A model generated the notes under the pieces. That model was given only the letters and a program-made list of their open reading frames with translations. It made no database searches and was not told the origin of the DNA. A stretch of DNA of 64,000 bases from Streptomyces sp. NBC_00271 (GTDB taxonomy: Bacteria > Actinomycetota > Actinomycetes > Streptomycetales > Streptomycetaceae): positions 4,960,001-5,024,000 of the forward strand of contig NZ_CP108070.1 of assembly GCF_036178845.1 (NCBI RefSeq), in the 5' to 3' direction. The first letter of the stretch is position 1, and each line of letters starts with the position of its first letter. Shown in pieces: positions 50,935 through 59,625 of this stretch. The translations under genes and the position numbers were made by a program.

Positions 50935-52176
50935 TCAGGGGGACGCGGGGGCCGAGTTCTTCGTGTCGTGCGGCGTCGCCCCCGCATCGTCACCCGACGT
51001 GGCCAGCCACGTACCGACCCCCACCGCGGCGACAAGAACCACCCCCGCCACCCCCAACGTGATCCGACGTCGCCGCGCCGACGCCCGGTGCCGAGCCGAC
51101 CCCGGCCGAGGCGCCCCCGCCGCCCGCGGCGCCCGAGCCGTCCCGCGCGCCCCACCCGCCAGCTCGTCCGGCCCCGGCACCCGCATCGAGGTGTGCGTGT
51201 CCCGGTTGGAGTCCGGCGCAGCCCCCGGCACCAACGGCACCGCCCCCCGCCGCACCCGCGAGGCCGGCGCCGTCGGCTCCGCCGTCTCGCCCCCCTCGGG
51301 GACGTCCTCCGCCGACTCCCCGTCCGGTTCGTCGACGTCCAGCGGCGGCATCCCCGCCAGCAGCGGCAGCTGCTCCCGCAACCGCGCCCCGAGCTCGGAG
51401 GCCCGCAACCGCGACGCCGGCGCCTTGGCCAGGCACTGCACGATCAGCTGCCACAGCTCCTCGGGGATACCGGGAAGCGGTACGACGGTCTCCGTCACGT
51501 GCCGCCGCAGCACCGCCCCGGGATGCCCGCCCCCGAAGGGCGTGAACCCGGCAAGGAGCTCATACAGGACCGTCGCCAGGGCGTAGATGTCGACGGCGGC
51601 CCGCGGCGGCAGCCCTTCGATGATCTCGGGCGCGAGATAGTCCGGCGTCCCGATGATCTTCGTGGCCCGCGTCCGCCGCGGCGAGTCGATGAGTTTGGCC
51701 ACACCGAAGTCCGTGAGCAGCGCGGGGTGCGAGCCACCCGGGCCCAGCGGACCCTGCATGTCCAGCAGCACGTTCTCCGGCTTCACGTCCCGGTGCACGA
51801 CCCCGGCCGCGTGCGCCGCCGCCAGCCCGTCCGCGACGTCGGCCACGATCGCGACCGCGGCCTCGGGCGCCAGCCGCCGCTCCCGGTCGAGCCGGGTGCG
51901 CAGATCCGTGCCCCGTACGAGGTCCATGACGAGCGCGAGGTCATTGCCGTCGACGACGAGGTCCCGTACCGCCACGACATGTGGGTGATCGAGCCCGAGC
52001 AGAGCCGTGCGCTCCTGTACGAAGCGGCCCACCAGCTCCTGGTCGGACGCGAGGTCCTCGCGCAGCAGCTTGATGGCGACGGGCCCCTCAGGTCCCTCAC
52101 CGAGCCACACCGTGCCGGCGCTGCCCCGCCCCAGAATCTGGTGGGCGGTGTACCGGCTGCCGATCTTCCGTGCCAA
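50935..52176 (-). CDS. pkaB: Ser/Thr protein kinase PkaB-type
   Basis: This 413-residue eukaryotic-type kinase has its N-terminal kinase domain at ~8-265: GRGSAGTVW (P-loop), VAIKLL (ATP Lys), HRDVKPENVLL (catalytic loop), DFGVAKL and GTPDYLAPE. A ~110-residue Pro/Ala/Asp-rich juxtamembrane region follows. A single span near residues 370-392 (ITLGVAGVVLVAAVGVGTWLA) leads to a short outer tail without PASTA repeats. TTG 52176 is the start, with AGGAG five bases upstream. It follows pkaA on the same strand. Symbol from the known S. coelicolor pkaA-pkaB pair and this gene order. Confidence 0.9.
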   Translation of the reverse strand: MARKIGSRYTAHQILGRGSAGTVWLGEGPEGPVAIKLLREDLASDQELVGRFVQERTALLGLDHPHVVAVRDLVVDGNDLALVMDLVRGTDLRTRLDRERRLAPEAAVAIVADVADGLAAAHAAGVVHRDVKPENVLLDMQGPLGPGGSHPALLTDFGVAKLIDSPRRTRATKIIGTPDYLAPEIIEGLPPRAAVDIYALATVLYELLAGFTPFGGGHPGAVLRRHVTETVVPLPGIPEELWQLIVQCLAKAPASRLRASELGARLREQLPLLAGMPPLDVDEPDGESAEDVPEGGETAEPTAPASRVRRGAVPLVPGAAPDSNRDTHTSMRVPGPDELAGGARGTARAPRAAGAPRPGSARHRASARRRRITLGVAGVVLVAAVGVGTWLATSGDDAGATPHDTKNSAPASP

Positions 52177-52311
52177 GACTGCTCCTACTGACGCGTGTTG
52201 CCGCTAAAAGTACGCGTCCGAAGAGCCAACCTTCACTCCGGAGACGGAAATCACCCGTCAGATGTCGACAAATCCCCAGAGTCGCATGGGAGCTAACGGG
52301 AACTATGGGAA

Positions 52312-54087
52312 CTAGTTGGTGGAAGAGCCGCCGGAAGAGCCTCCGCCGAGATCCCCGATCCAGTTCGTCACGGACTTGAACCCGTCGTGCAGCTCGTCCC
52401 AGAAGCTCTGGGTGGTCCCGATCCAGCTCTGAAGGGGACTGAACTCCCAGATCAGCCACGCGGCCACGAACAGGATGACGATCGTGAACAGGCAGCCCTT
52501 GAGGCAGCCGAGTCCCGGGATCTTCATCGGGTTGGCGCTGCGCTGCCGCGGTTCGCGCGACTGCCGGGGCGCCGGTGCCTCGGGTTGCTGCGGCGGGGGC
52601 GCGTACCGCTGCGGCTGCTGCTGGGGCGCGGGGGCGTACCCCTGCGGCTGCTGCTGCCGCTGACGGCGCTGCGGCGGCTGCTGGGGCTGCTGCTGAGGCG
52701 CGTACTGCTGCGGCTGTTGCTGCTGCGGATACCCGTATCCGGGCGGCGGCTGCTGTCCCTGCGGCGGGCGCTGCTGTTGCTGGGGCCGCTGCTGCGGGCG
52801 CGCGACCTGCCGCTGCGGACGGCGGCGCAGCGGGTCCTGGTCGGGGTCGAGGTACTGGACCTGGGTCTGCTCGTTGCGGTCCCGGGCCGCGCGCAGCTGG
52901 CTCTGCCAGGGGTGCGGGTCCTCGCCCTGACCCGGCTGCCCGGGCTGTCCCGGCTGCCCGGGCTGGTGCGGGGGCACCGGCGGCATGACGGCGGTCGGGT
53001 CGGCGGCGCCGCGGTGCGGCAGTACGGCGGTGGGGTCGGCGGCGCCGGACATGCCGGGGGCGCCGGTGTGCGGCAGGACGCTGGTCGCGCCGTTCGGGTC
53101 GTAGGCCCCCGGGGCGCTGTGCGGGAGCACCTGCGTGGGGTCGGCCGCGCCGGGCACGCCCGGCACCGCGGCCGGCGCCGGGTCGGGGGCGAGCAGCGCG
53201 CCCACGCCCTCCGCGGCGGCGATCTGCGCGGAGTTGGCGTGCACACCGATGCCCTGGGCGACGGTGCGCAGCCCGCGGGCGAGGTTCTCGGCGCTGGGCC
53301 GCTCGTCCGGGTTCTTGCGCAGGCAGCGCTCTATGACGGTCCACAGGGGGTCCGGGACCGTGGAGGGGCGGCGCGGCTCGGCGCTCAGGTGCTGGTGCAG
53401 CACTTCGAGGGCGGACTCGCCGGCGAACGGGGGACGCCCGGTGACCAGCTCGTACAGCAGGATGCCTGCGCCGTAGATGTCGACGGCGGACGTCTGCGGG
53501 CGTCCTTCGGCGGACTCCGGCGCGACATACGCGGGCGTGCCGACGAACTCGTGGGTCCGGGTGAGGCCCGGGGAGTCGGCGAGCCGGGCGATGCCGAAGT
53601 CGGTGAGCATCGGGTGCATCTGGCCGCCGTCCTGCTTGAGCAGGACGTTCGCGGGCTTCAGGTCGCGGTGCACGACGCCGTCGGCGTGGCTGGCGGCGAG
53701 CGCGTCGGCGACCTGGGCGGTGAGGAGGGCGGCGGCGACGGGCGAGAACGGGCCGTTCTCGCGCAGATAGCGGTGCAGGTCGGGGCCGTCGACCAGGTCC
53801 ATGACCAGGGCGAGCAGGTCGCCCTCGACGACGAGGTCCCGTACCCGCACGATGTTCGGGTGGGTCAGGCGCAGCAGGACGGAGCGCTCCCGGAGGAACC
53901 GCATCACGATGTCCGCGTCGTTGGCGAGCTCTTCCTTGAGGACCTTGATCGCCACGGTCTCGCCGGGCTGGCCGGCGACGGCCGCCTCGGCGCCCGCGGT
54001 CTCCCGCTGGCGGGCTCGCCAGACAGTGCCTGTGGCGCCGCGCCCAAGCGGCTCCTCAAGGAGGTACTTGCTCCCTACCGGCCGCAC
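52312..54087 (-). CDS. pkaA: Ser/Thr protein kinase PkaA-type with Gln/Pro-rich linker
   Basis: This 591-residue kinase has its catalytic domain at ~7-280: GRGATGTVWRAR, VAIKVLKEEL, HRDLKPANVLL, DFGIARL, GTPAYVAPE. Four related segments then carry a threonine before a hydrophobic residue (DPTQVLPH, ATSVLPH, DPTAVLPH, DPTAVMPP), which look like FHA-binding phospho-sites. A ~150-residue Gln/Pro/Tyr-rich stretch (PQQQQPQQYAPQQQP) follows, then a membrane span (GCLFTIVILFVAAWLIWEF) and an outer Ser/Gly tail. The ATG at 54087 is divergent from an FHA-domain ATPase gene that may be its partner. Confidence 0.9.
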   Translation of the reverse strand: MRPVGSKYLLEEPLGRGATGTVWRARQRETAGAEAAVAGQPGETVAIKVLKEELANDADIVMRFLRERSVLLRLTHPNIVRVRDLVVEGDLLALVMDLVDGPDLHRYLRENGPFSPVAAALLTAQVADALAASHADGVVHRDLKPANVLLKQDGGQMHPMLTDFGIARLADSPGLTRTHEFVGTPAYVAPESAEGRPQTSAVDIYGAGILLYELVTGRPPFAGESALEVLHQHLSAEPRRPSTVPDPLWTVIERCLRKNPDERPSAENLARGLRTVAQGIGVHANSAQIAAAEGVGALLAPDPAPAAVPGVPGAADPTQVLPHSAPGAYDPNGATSVLPHTGAPGMSGAADPTAVLPHRGAADPTAVMPPVPPHQPGQPGQPGQPGQGEDPHPWQSQLRAARDRNEQTQVQYLDPDQDPLRRRPQRQVARPQQRPQQQQRPPQGQQPPPGYGYPQQQQPQQYAPQQQPQQPPQRRQRQQQPQGYAPAPQQQPQRYAPPPQQPEAPAPRQSREPRQRSANPMKIPGLGCLKGCLFTIVILFVAAWLIWEFSPLQSWIGTTQSFWDELHDGFKSVTNWIGDLGGGSSGGSSTN

Positions 54088-54564
54088 GTCATGCGCTCCC
54101 TGTTGCTTGCTTGCCTGGTCCGTCCGCCGTCGTCAACGTGCTACGGCGGTTTCCGCCCCACTGTAGTGCCGAGACAGATGGCACCGGACTGTCGTCTTCC
54201 TGTGCTTCCCACTGCTTCCCATAAGCGCCTGTGCTTCGCATAAGCGCTTACGTACGCGTTCCTGCACATGTTCGATGGAAAGACGCTCGCATTCGGCAGT
54301 TGGTTGCCGATCGGCGCCCTCGGGGGCGACGTGACCGATCTCAAGCGGGCACCGGTCGGGTACTGGTCAGGCACTTTTACGGGCAGAGCCGACCAATCAA
54401 GATCACTTGCCGGTAGGTGACGGGCGTGTTGTCAGTGACAGGTGCGAGGATGCCTTCAGTACTGGCCGATGTGCCCGTGTGCGGTGGGGGAATCTGCGGT
54501 GGGGGACCGCGGCACAGCCTCGCCCTCCGCGCGGGTGCCTGCGCGGAAGGGACCGCTGGCGGCG
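54088..54564. promoter_or_regulatory. Divergent promoter region of pkaA and the FHA/FtsK-like gene
   Basis: These 477 bases hold the start regions of both genes. A direct repeat CATAAGCGC (54220-54228 and 54239-54247, 19 bases apart) includes a perfect palindrome TAAGCGCTTA at 54241-54250. Its position ~160 bases from pkaA suits an operator. The open frame continuing upstream of 54565 into this region is probably not translated. Confidence 0.45.
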
Positions 54565-57500
54565 ATGCAGATCCGGCTGACCGTCGTAGACCCGCTGGGC
54601 TCGCCCTCGGAGCCGCGGGGGCGAGCCGCGGCCTGCGATGTGCTGGTCACCGCTCCCGCCGGGACGGCGTTGGCAGCGGTGGCGGCGGGTCTGGCCTCGG
54701 CGGTCGGCGGTGAGGGCGCGGGCCAGCACGACCGCGGCCGAGAGCTCGGCGGGGGTCCCGTCGTGCTGTACGCGGGCGCCGAGCGCCTCGACGGCCAGCG
54801 CTGCACGCTGGGCGAGCCGCCCCTGACGGACGGCGCCGTGCTGTCCCTGGGCTGCCCCGCCGAACCCGGTCCTGACGTGGACGGGGTCGCGGCCCGGCTC
54901 CATGTCGTCGCGGGCCCCGACGCGGGCGGCGTCCACCTGCTGCACGGCGGCCGGATCGACATCGGCCGCTCCGCCGACGCGGACGTCCCGCTGGACGATC
55001 CCGACGTCTCCCGCCTGCACTGCGCGGTCACGGTCACCCCCGAGGGCCGCGTCTCGGTCGCCGACCTGGGCTCGACGAACGGCACGACGCTGGACGGCAC
55101 CCAGGTCGGCACCCGCCCGGTCCGCTTCGGGCAGGGCGCGCTGCTGCGCGTCGGCGAGTCCTCCCTGCGACTGGCTCCGCCCGGTGGCGCGGATCCGGTG
55201 AGCACGACGCCCGACGGGGAGGGCCACGTCAGGGTCACGACCCTCACCGGTACGGCCACCCGCCCGGAGCCGCCCACCGGCCCCGGCCCCTCGTCGTCCT
55301 CCGCCGCCCCCACCGGTCCCGCTGCCCCCGCCGGTCCTTCCGCTCCTGTCGTGCCCCACGCGCGCGTGGGGGGCGCCTCAGGCGCCGGCGCGCTGCCCGT
55401 GCCGCCCGTCGGTGACACACATCACGGCTTCGGATCGGCGGAGTGGGGCGCCGCGGGCGGCGTCCCCGGAGCACAGGAGCACGGCCCGGTCGTGCCCGAG
55501 CAGGGCCGGGCACCCCGGATCGAGAGCAGGCCCGCGCGGCCGTCCGGCCCCGACACGTCGGGGGGCGGAGCCACGTCCCGGGCCGCGGCCGGTCCGGAGC
55601 CGGGCACCCGCAAGGGCACGCCCACGCGGGGCACGGACGTACCCCCGGGGGTGCGCAAGCGGAGCGGGCTCGGCGCGTGGGCGCGTCGGCTGACCGGCGG
55701 CCGGGGCGAGCTGCCGGGCACCGGACCGGGAGATCCGTACGACACGGACGGGGATGACGAGGCGGCGGAGTTCCTGGCGGCGGCCTCCCTGCCCACGCAG
55801 GCCCCGGAGAGCTGGCCCGATCCCGCGACGCTGTTGCTCACCGCGCTGGGTCCGGGACCGCGGCTGTGGGAGCGCGGCCCGGGCCACCCGGAGACGCTGA
55901 CGGTGCGGCTGGGCACGGCGGACCGGGCGGCCCCCGACGGTTCGGGACTGGTGCCCGCGGTGCCGGTGACCGTGGGCTTGCGGGAGGTCGGCTCGCTGGG
56001 CCTGGCGGGGCCGCGGGCGCGGCTGGCCGGGCTGGCCCGCTCGGTGGTCGCCCAGCTCGCCGCGCTGCACTCCCCCGACGCCCTCGACATCGTCCTGATC
56101 AGCGCGGACCGCTCCCGCCCTGTGGAGGAGCGCACCGCCGAGTGGTCCTGGCTCGGCTGGCTCCCGCATCTGCGCCCCACCCACGGCCAGGACTGCCGTC
56201 TCCTCCTCGCCTACGACCGTGAACAGGCGACGGCCCGCACGGACGAGCTCCTGCGCCGCCTCGAGGACCAGCTGACGGAAACGGGCGGCGCCCGGGGCGC
56301 GTACGACAAGGCCGATCGCTCCCCCGTGGACGCGCGGGGCGGCGCACGGCGCCCGTCCTGGGCCCGCGACGAGGACCCGACGGGCGTCGACCGGGACTTC
56401 GAGGGGCCGTTCACCGTGCTCGTCGTGGACGGGGACCCCGGAGGCGCCGACGTACGGGAGGCGGTGCTGCGGCTGACGCACGAGGGCGCGCGGGCGGGCA
56501 TACACGTGGTGTGTCTGGCCGAGACCGTGTCGGCGTCGCCCGCGTCCCCGGTGACGGAGACGTACGAGGCGGCCTGCGAGGCGTCACCGGCGTTCCGGGA
56601 GTGCGGGGCGGTCGCGCTGCTCAGCGGGGATGTGGCGACGGCGCTGCGGCTGATGCGGGTGGGTTCCGACGGGCCCGTGGGGCACGGCACGGTCGCCGCG
56701 GTGGACGCGGTGTCACTGGCCTGGGCGGAGCGTTTCGCACGCGCACTCGCCCCCCTCCGCACGGACGGGGCGCACGCCGACCGCCACGCGCGCGTGTCCG
56801 CGCCGCTCCCGCAAGCGGCCCGTCTGCTGGACGAGTTGGGACTGGCCCGGGCCACCCCGGCGTCACTCATGGCGCGTTGGGCGGACGCGGCGGACGACAC
56901 GGAGGCGCTCGGCGGCCGCGGCCGGGCCGTCCTCGGCGCCGGCCCGCGCGGCCCGGTCGCCGTGGACCTCCCCGCCGAGGGCCCGCACCTGCTGATCGAG
57001 GGCCCGCCCGGCAGCGGTCGTACGGAGCTGCTGCGCGCGATCGCCGCGTCCCTGGCCGCCGCGGAGCGCCCCGACCGGCTCGGGATCGTGCTGATGGACG
57101 GGCGGGACAGCACCGGGGGCCACGGCGCCGGCCAAGGAGCGGAGGGGCTGCGGGTCTGTACGGACCTGCCCCACGTCACCACCCACCTCACCGCCAACGA
57201 CCCCGTACGGATGCGGGAGTTCGCCCAGGCACTCAGCGCCGAACTGAAGCGGCGGGCCGAGCTCCTGGGCCGGCTCGGCTTCGCGGAGTGGCACACGCGC
57301 GGCGAGTTGTCGGGCCGGATGGTCGCCCAGCGCACCCCCAAACCCGCCCCGGGAGCGAAGCCCGGCTCCACCTCCCCCTCCGCCTCCGGCGCCGCGGATC
57401 TCGATACGCCCCCCAGTTCCACCCTGCGGCTGCGCCCGGCGGCTGCCCGCGAACGGACGGATCCGGGCCCCCCGTTGGCCCGTCTCTTCGTCATCATCGA

Positions 57501-57984
57501 CGACCTGGACGCGCTGCTCTCCCCCGCGCTGGGCTCCCCGGGACGACCGGCGGCCGGTTCGGTCGTACGGGCTCTCGAGGCCGTCGCCCGCGAGGGTGAC
57601 CGCCTCGGTGTGCACCTCGTGGCGGCCGCCGCGGACGACGGCCGCACGGCGACCACCGAACTGGGCCGCGCCGCCTCGCTCCGTATCTCCCTCGATTCGG
57701 TGTCCCCCGGCGCGGACGAACCCGCCCCCGGCCGGGGCCGTCTGTCCACTCCCGACGGTCGCCTCACGCCCTTCCAGGCCGGCCGGGTCACCGGCCGCAT
57801 CCCCCGCACGGCCACCCTCCGCCCCACGGTCGTCCCGCTCGAATGGCACCGCATGGGCGACCCCCCGGCCCGCCGCCCGGTCCGCGAACTCGGCAACGGC
57901 CCCACGGACCTGGCCCTGCTTGCCAGCGCGCTCGAGCGGGCGGCGAGGTCGGTGGCGGCGGTGGAGATGCCGTCGTTGCTGTAG
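54565..57984 (+). CDS. FHA-domain, FtsK/SpoIIIE (EccC-like) P-loop ATPase
   Basis: This ~1139-residue protein starts with a ubiquitin-like/YukD-like stretch (MQIRLTVVDPLG... to ~100). Then comes an FHA domain at ~112-205 (GRSADADVPLDDPDVSRLHC, DLGSTNGTTLDG) that should bind phospho-threonine. A ~230-residue Pro/Gly/Ala-rich linker follows. The C-terminal part resembles tandem FtsK/SpoIIIE domains: the first has a degenerate P-loop (GLAGPRARLAGLARS), the later one an intact GPPGSGRTE (~813-821) with Walker B FVIIDDLDALL (~975). No WXG100, EccB/D/E or mycosin genes are nearby. I start at ATG 54565; an ATG 41 codons upstream is less likely. Confidence 0.82.
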   Translation: MQIRLTVVDPLGSPSEPRGRAAACDVLVTAPAGTALAAVAAGLASAVGGEGAGQHDRGRELGGGPVVLYAGAERLDGQRCTLGEPPLTDGAVLSLGCPAEPGPDVDGVAARLHVVAGPDAGGVHLLHGGRIDIGRSADADVPLDDPDVSRLHCAVTVTPEGRVSVADLGSTNGTTLDGTQVGTRPVRFGQGALLRVGESSLRLAPPGGADPVSTTPDGEGHVRVTTLTGTATRPEPPTGPGPSSSSAAPTGPAAPAGPSAPVVPHARVGGASGAGALPVPPVGDTHHGFGSAEWGAAGGVPGAQEHGPVVPEQGRAPRIESRPARPSGPDTSGGGATSRAAAGPEPGTRKGTPTRGTDVPPGVRKRSGLGAWARRLTGGRGELPGTGPGDPYDTDGDDEAAEFLAAASLPTQAPESWPDPATLLLTALGPGPRLWERGPGHPETLTVRLGTADRAAPDGSGLVPAVPVTVGLREVGSLGLAGPRARLAGLARSVVAQLAALHSPDALDIVLISADRSRPVEERTAEWSWLGWLPHLRPTHGQDCRLLLAYDREQATARTDELLRRLEDQLTETGGARGAYDKADRSPVDARGGARRPSWARDEDPTGVDRDFEGPFTVLVVDGDPGGADVREAVLRLTHEGARAGIHVVCLAETVSASPASPVTETYEAACEASPAFRECGAVALLSGDVATALRLMRVGSDGPVGHGTVAAVDAVSLAWAERFARALAPLRTDGAHADRHARVSAPLPQAARLLDELGLARATPASLMARWADAADDTEALGGRGRAVLGAGPRGPVAVDLPAEGPHLLIEGPPGSGRTELLRAIAASLAAAERPDRLGIVLMDGRDSTGGHGAGQGAEGLRVCTDLPHVTTHLTANDPVRMREFAQALSAELKRRAELLGRLGFAEWHTRGELSGRMVAQRTPKPAPGAKPGSTSPSASGAADLDTPPSSTLRLRPAAARERTDPGPPLARLFVIIDDLDALLSPALGSPGRPAAGSVVRALEAVAREGDRLGVHLVAAAADDGRTATTELGRAASLRISLDSVSPGADEPAPGRGRLSTPDGRLTPFQAGRVTGRIPRTATLRPTVVPLEWHRMGDPPARRPVRELGNGPTDLALLASALERAARSVAAVEMPSLL

Positions 57985-58118
57985 GTCTTCGACGGCCGTA
58001 CGCGCCACTCAACCCTCACGCACACAGAGTCCGCACCGCGTTCGCACAGCCGCCGACGTCACGACCCAGTCACGATCACCCACTTGACGGCGCAGGCGCT
58101 CTTGCCGCCCTCGATGCC

Positions 58119-58134
58119 CCAGGCGTAGACCAGA
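58119..58134. promoter_or_regulatory. Weak DasR-like half-site upstream of the third sugar importer
   Basis: The text contains a perfect right half TAGACCAG of the DasR element, but its left half matches poorly (about 11 of 16 overall). It lies ~50 bases before the solute-binding gene. An unrelated dyad CGTTC-N6-GAACG follows at 58155-58170. Either could be an operator. Confidence 0.25.
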
Positions 58135-58184
58135 GCGCACGGGACAGCGCCGGACGTTCGACGAAGAACGAGAACGGGGCAGTG

Positions 58185-59618
58185 ATGCACAGAGCTCTTC
58201 GTACACACAAGTCGCCCAACCACTCGACGCACAGGTCACGCAGAGCCGCACACCACCGCAGATCACACAGGGCCGCACAGGCCGCCGCAGCCGCCGTCGC
58301 CGTCGCGCTCGCCCTCACCGCGTGTGGCGGAGGCGGCAAGGACAAGAAGGAAGACGGCGGTACGAGCAGTGCCAGTGCGAGCGGCGACACCGTCGCCCTC
58401 CCCAAGCTCGACGGCGAGAGCCTCGAAGTCGCCGCCGTCTGGACCGGCGAGGAGCAGAAGAACTTCAAGACGGTCCTCGCCGAGTTCGAGAAGCGCACCG
58501 GCGCGAAGGTGACCTTCGTGGCGGCCCAGGACCCGATCATCAACTTCCTCGGTTCGAAGATCGCGGGCGGCCAGCCGCCGGACGTCGCGCTGCTCCCGCA
58601 GCCCGGCGCCATCAAACAGGCCGTCGACAAGAAGTGGGCCAAGCCCCTCGGCCCCGAGGCCCTGGCCGAACTCGCCAAGAACTACTCCCAGGGCTGGCAG
58701 GACATCGGCAAGGTGGGCGGCAAGCAGTACGGCGTGTATTACAAGGCCGCCAACAAGTCGCTGATCTGGTACAACGCCAAGGTCTTCGAGAACGCGGGCG
58801 CGAAGGAGCCGCAGACCTGGCAGGACCTGCTGACGACCGCGCAGACGGTCTACGACTCCGGTGTCACCCCGTTCTCCGTCGGCGGCGCCGACGGCTGGAC
58901 CCTCACCGACTGGTTCGAGAACGTGTATCTCTCCCAGGCGGGCCCGGAGAAGTACGACCAGCTGAGCCAGCACAAGATCAAGTGGACGGATCCGTCCGTC
59001 AAGCAGGCCCTCACCACCCTCGCCGGGATCTGGGGCAAGAAGAACTACATCGCGGGCGGCGCGAACGGTGCCCTGCAGACGGAGTTCCCGAACTCCGTCA
59101 CCCAGACCTTCACCGGCGGCGACCAGCCCAAGGCGGGCATGGTCTTCGAGGGCGACTTCGCACAGGTCAACATCGGCGAGACCAAGGCCAAGGTGGGCAC
59201 GGACGCGAAGGTGTTCCCGTTCCCTGCCGTGGGCAGCGCGGCGCCCGTGGTCTCCGGCGGCGACGCGGCCGTCATCCTGAAGGACTCCAAGGCGGCGCAG
59301 GCGCTCGCCACCTTCCTGGCCTCCCCGGACGCGGCGACGATCCAGGCCAAGCTGGGCGGCTACCTCTCCCCCAACAAGAACGTGCCGAACGCGGCGTACC
59401 CGAACGCGGTGCAGCAGAAGATCGCCAAGTCCCTGATCGCGTCGGGCGACGACTTCCGTTTCGACATGTCCGACCAGGCCCCGCAGGCCTTCGGTGGCAC
59501 CCCCGGCAAGGGTGAGTGGAAGGACCTCCAGGACTTCCTGAAGAACCCGACCGACGTCGCGAGCACCCAGGCGACGTTGGAGAAGGACGCGGCGGCGGCG
59601 TACGGCAGCGGAAGCTGA
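58185..59618 (+). CDS. Sugar ABC transporter solute-binding lipoprotein
   Basis: This 477-residue receptor is the first gene of a three-gene importer. Its n-region is unusually long (~30 residues) and rich in His, Arg and Ser (HKSPNHSTHRSRRAAHHRR). It leads into AAAAAVAVALALTAC, whose LTAC is a proper lipobox, and then a Gly/Lys/Asp/Ser linker. The mature part is a family 1 solute-binding protein (LEVAAVWTGEEQKNFKTVLA..., PDVALLPQPGAIKQAV, GGADGWTLTDWFENVYL). No glycosidase lies in the operon, so cargo is unknown; the GT/teichoic-type gene downstream is a separate unit past a terminator. Start ATG 58185 (GTG one codon before is an alternative). Confidence 0.9.
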   Translation: MHRALRTHKSPNHSTHRSRRAAHHRRSHRAAQAAAAAVAVALALTACGGGGKDKKEDGGTSSASASGDTVALPKLDGESLEVAAVWTGEEQKNFKTVLAEFEKRTGAKVTFVAAQDPIINFLGSKIAGGQPPDVALLPQPGAIKQAVDKKWAKPLGPEALAELAKNYSQGWQDIGKVGGKQYGVYYKAANKSLIWYNAKVFENAGAKEPQTWQDLLTTAQTVYDSGVTPFSVGGADGWTLTDWFENVYLSQAGPEKYDQLSQHKIKWTDPSVKQALTTLAGIWGKKNYIAGGANGALQTEFPNSVTQTFTGGDQPKAGMVFEGDFAQVNIGETKAKVGTDAKVFPFPAVGSAAPVVSGGDAAVILKDSKAAQALATFLASPDAATIQAKLGGYLSPNKNVPNAAYPNAVQQKIAKSLIASGDDFRFDMSDQAPQAFGGTPGKGEWKDLQDFLKNPTDVASTQATLEKDAAAAYGSGS

Positions 59619-59625
59619 TCCGGCG

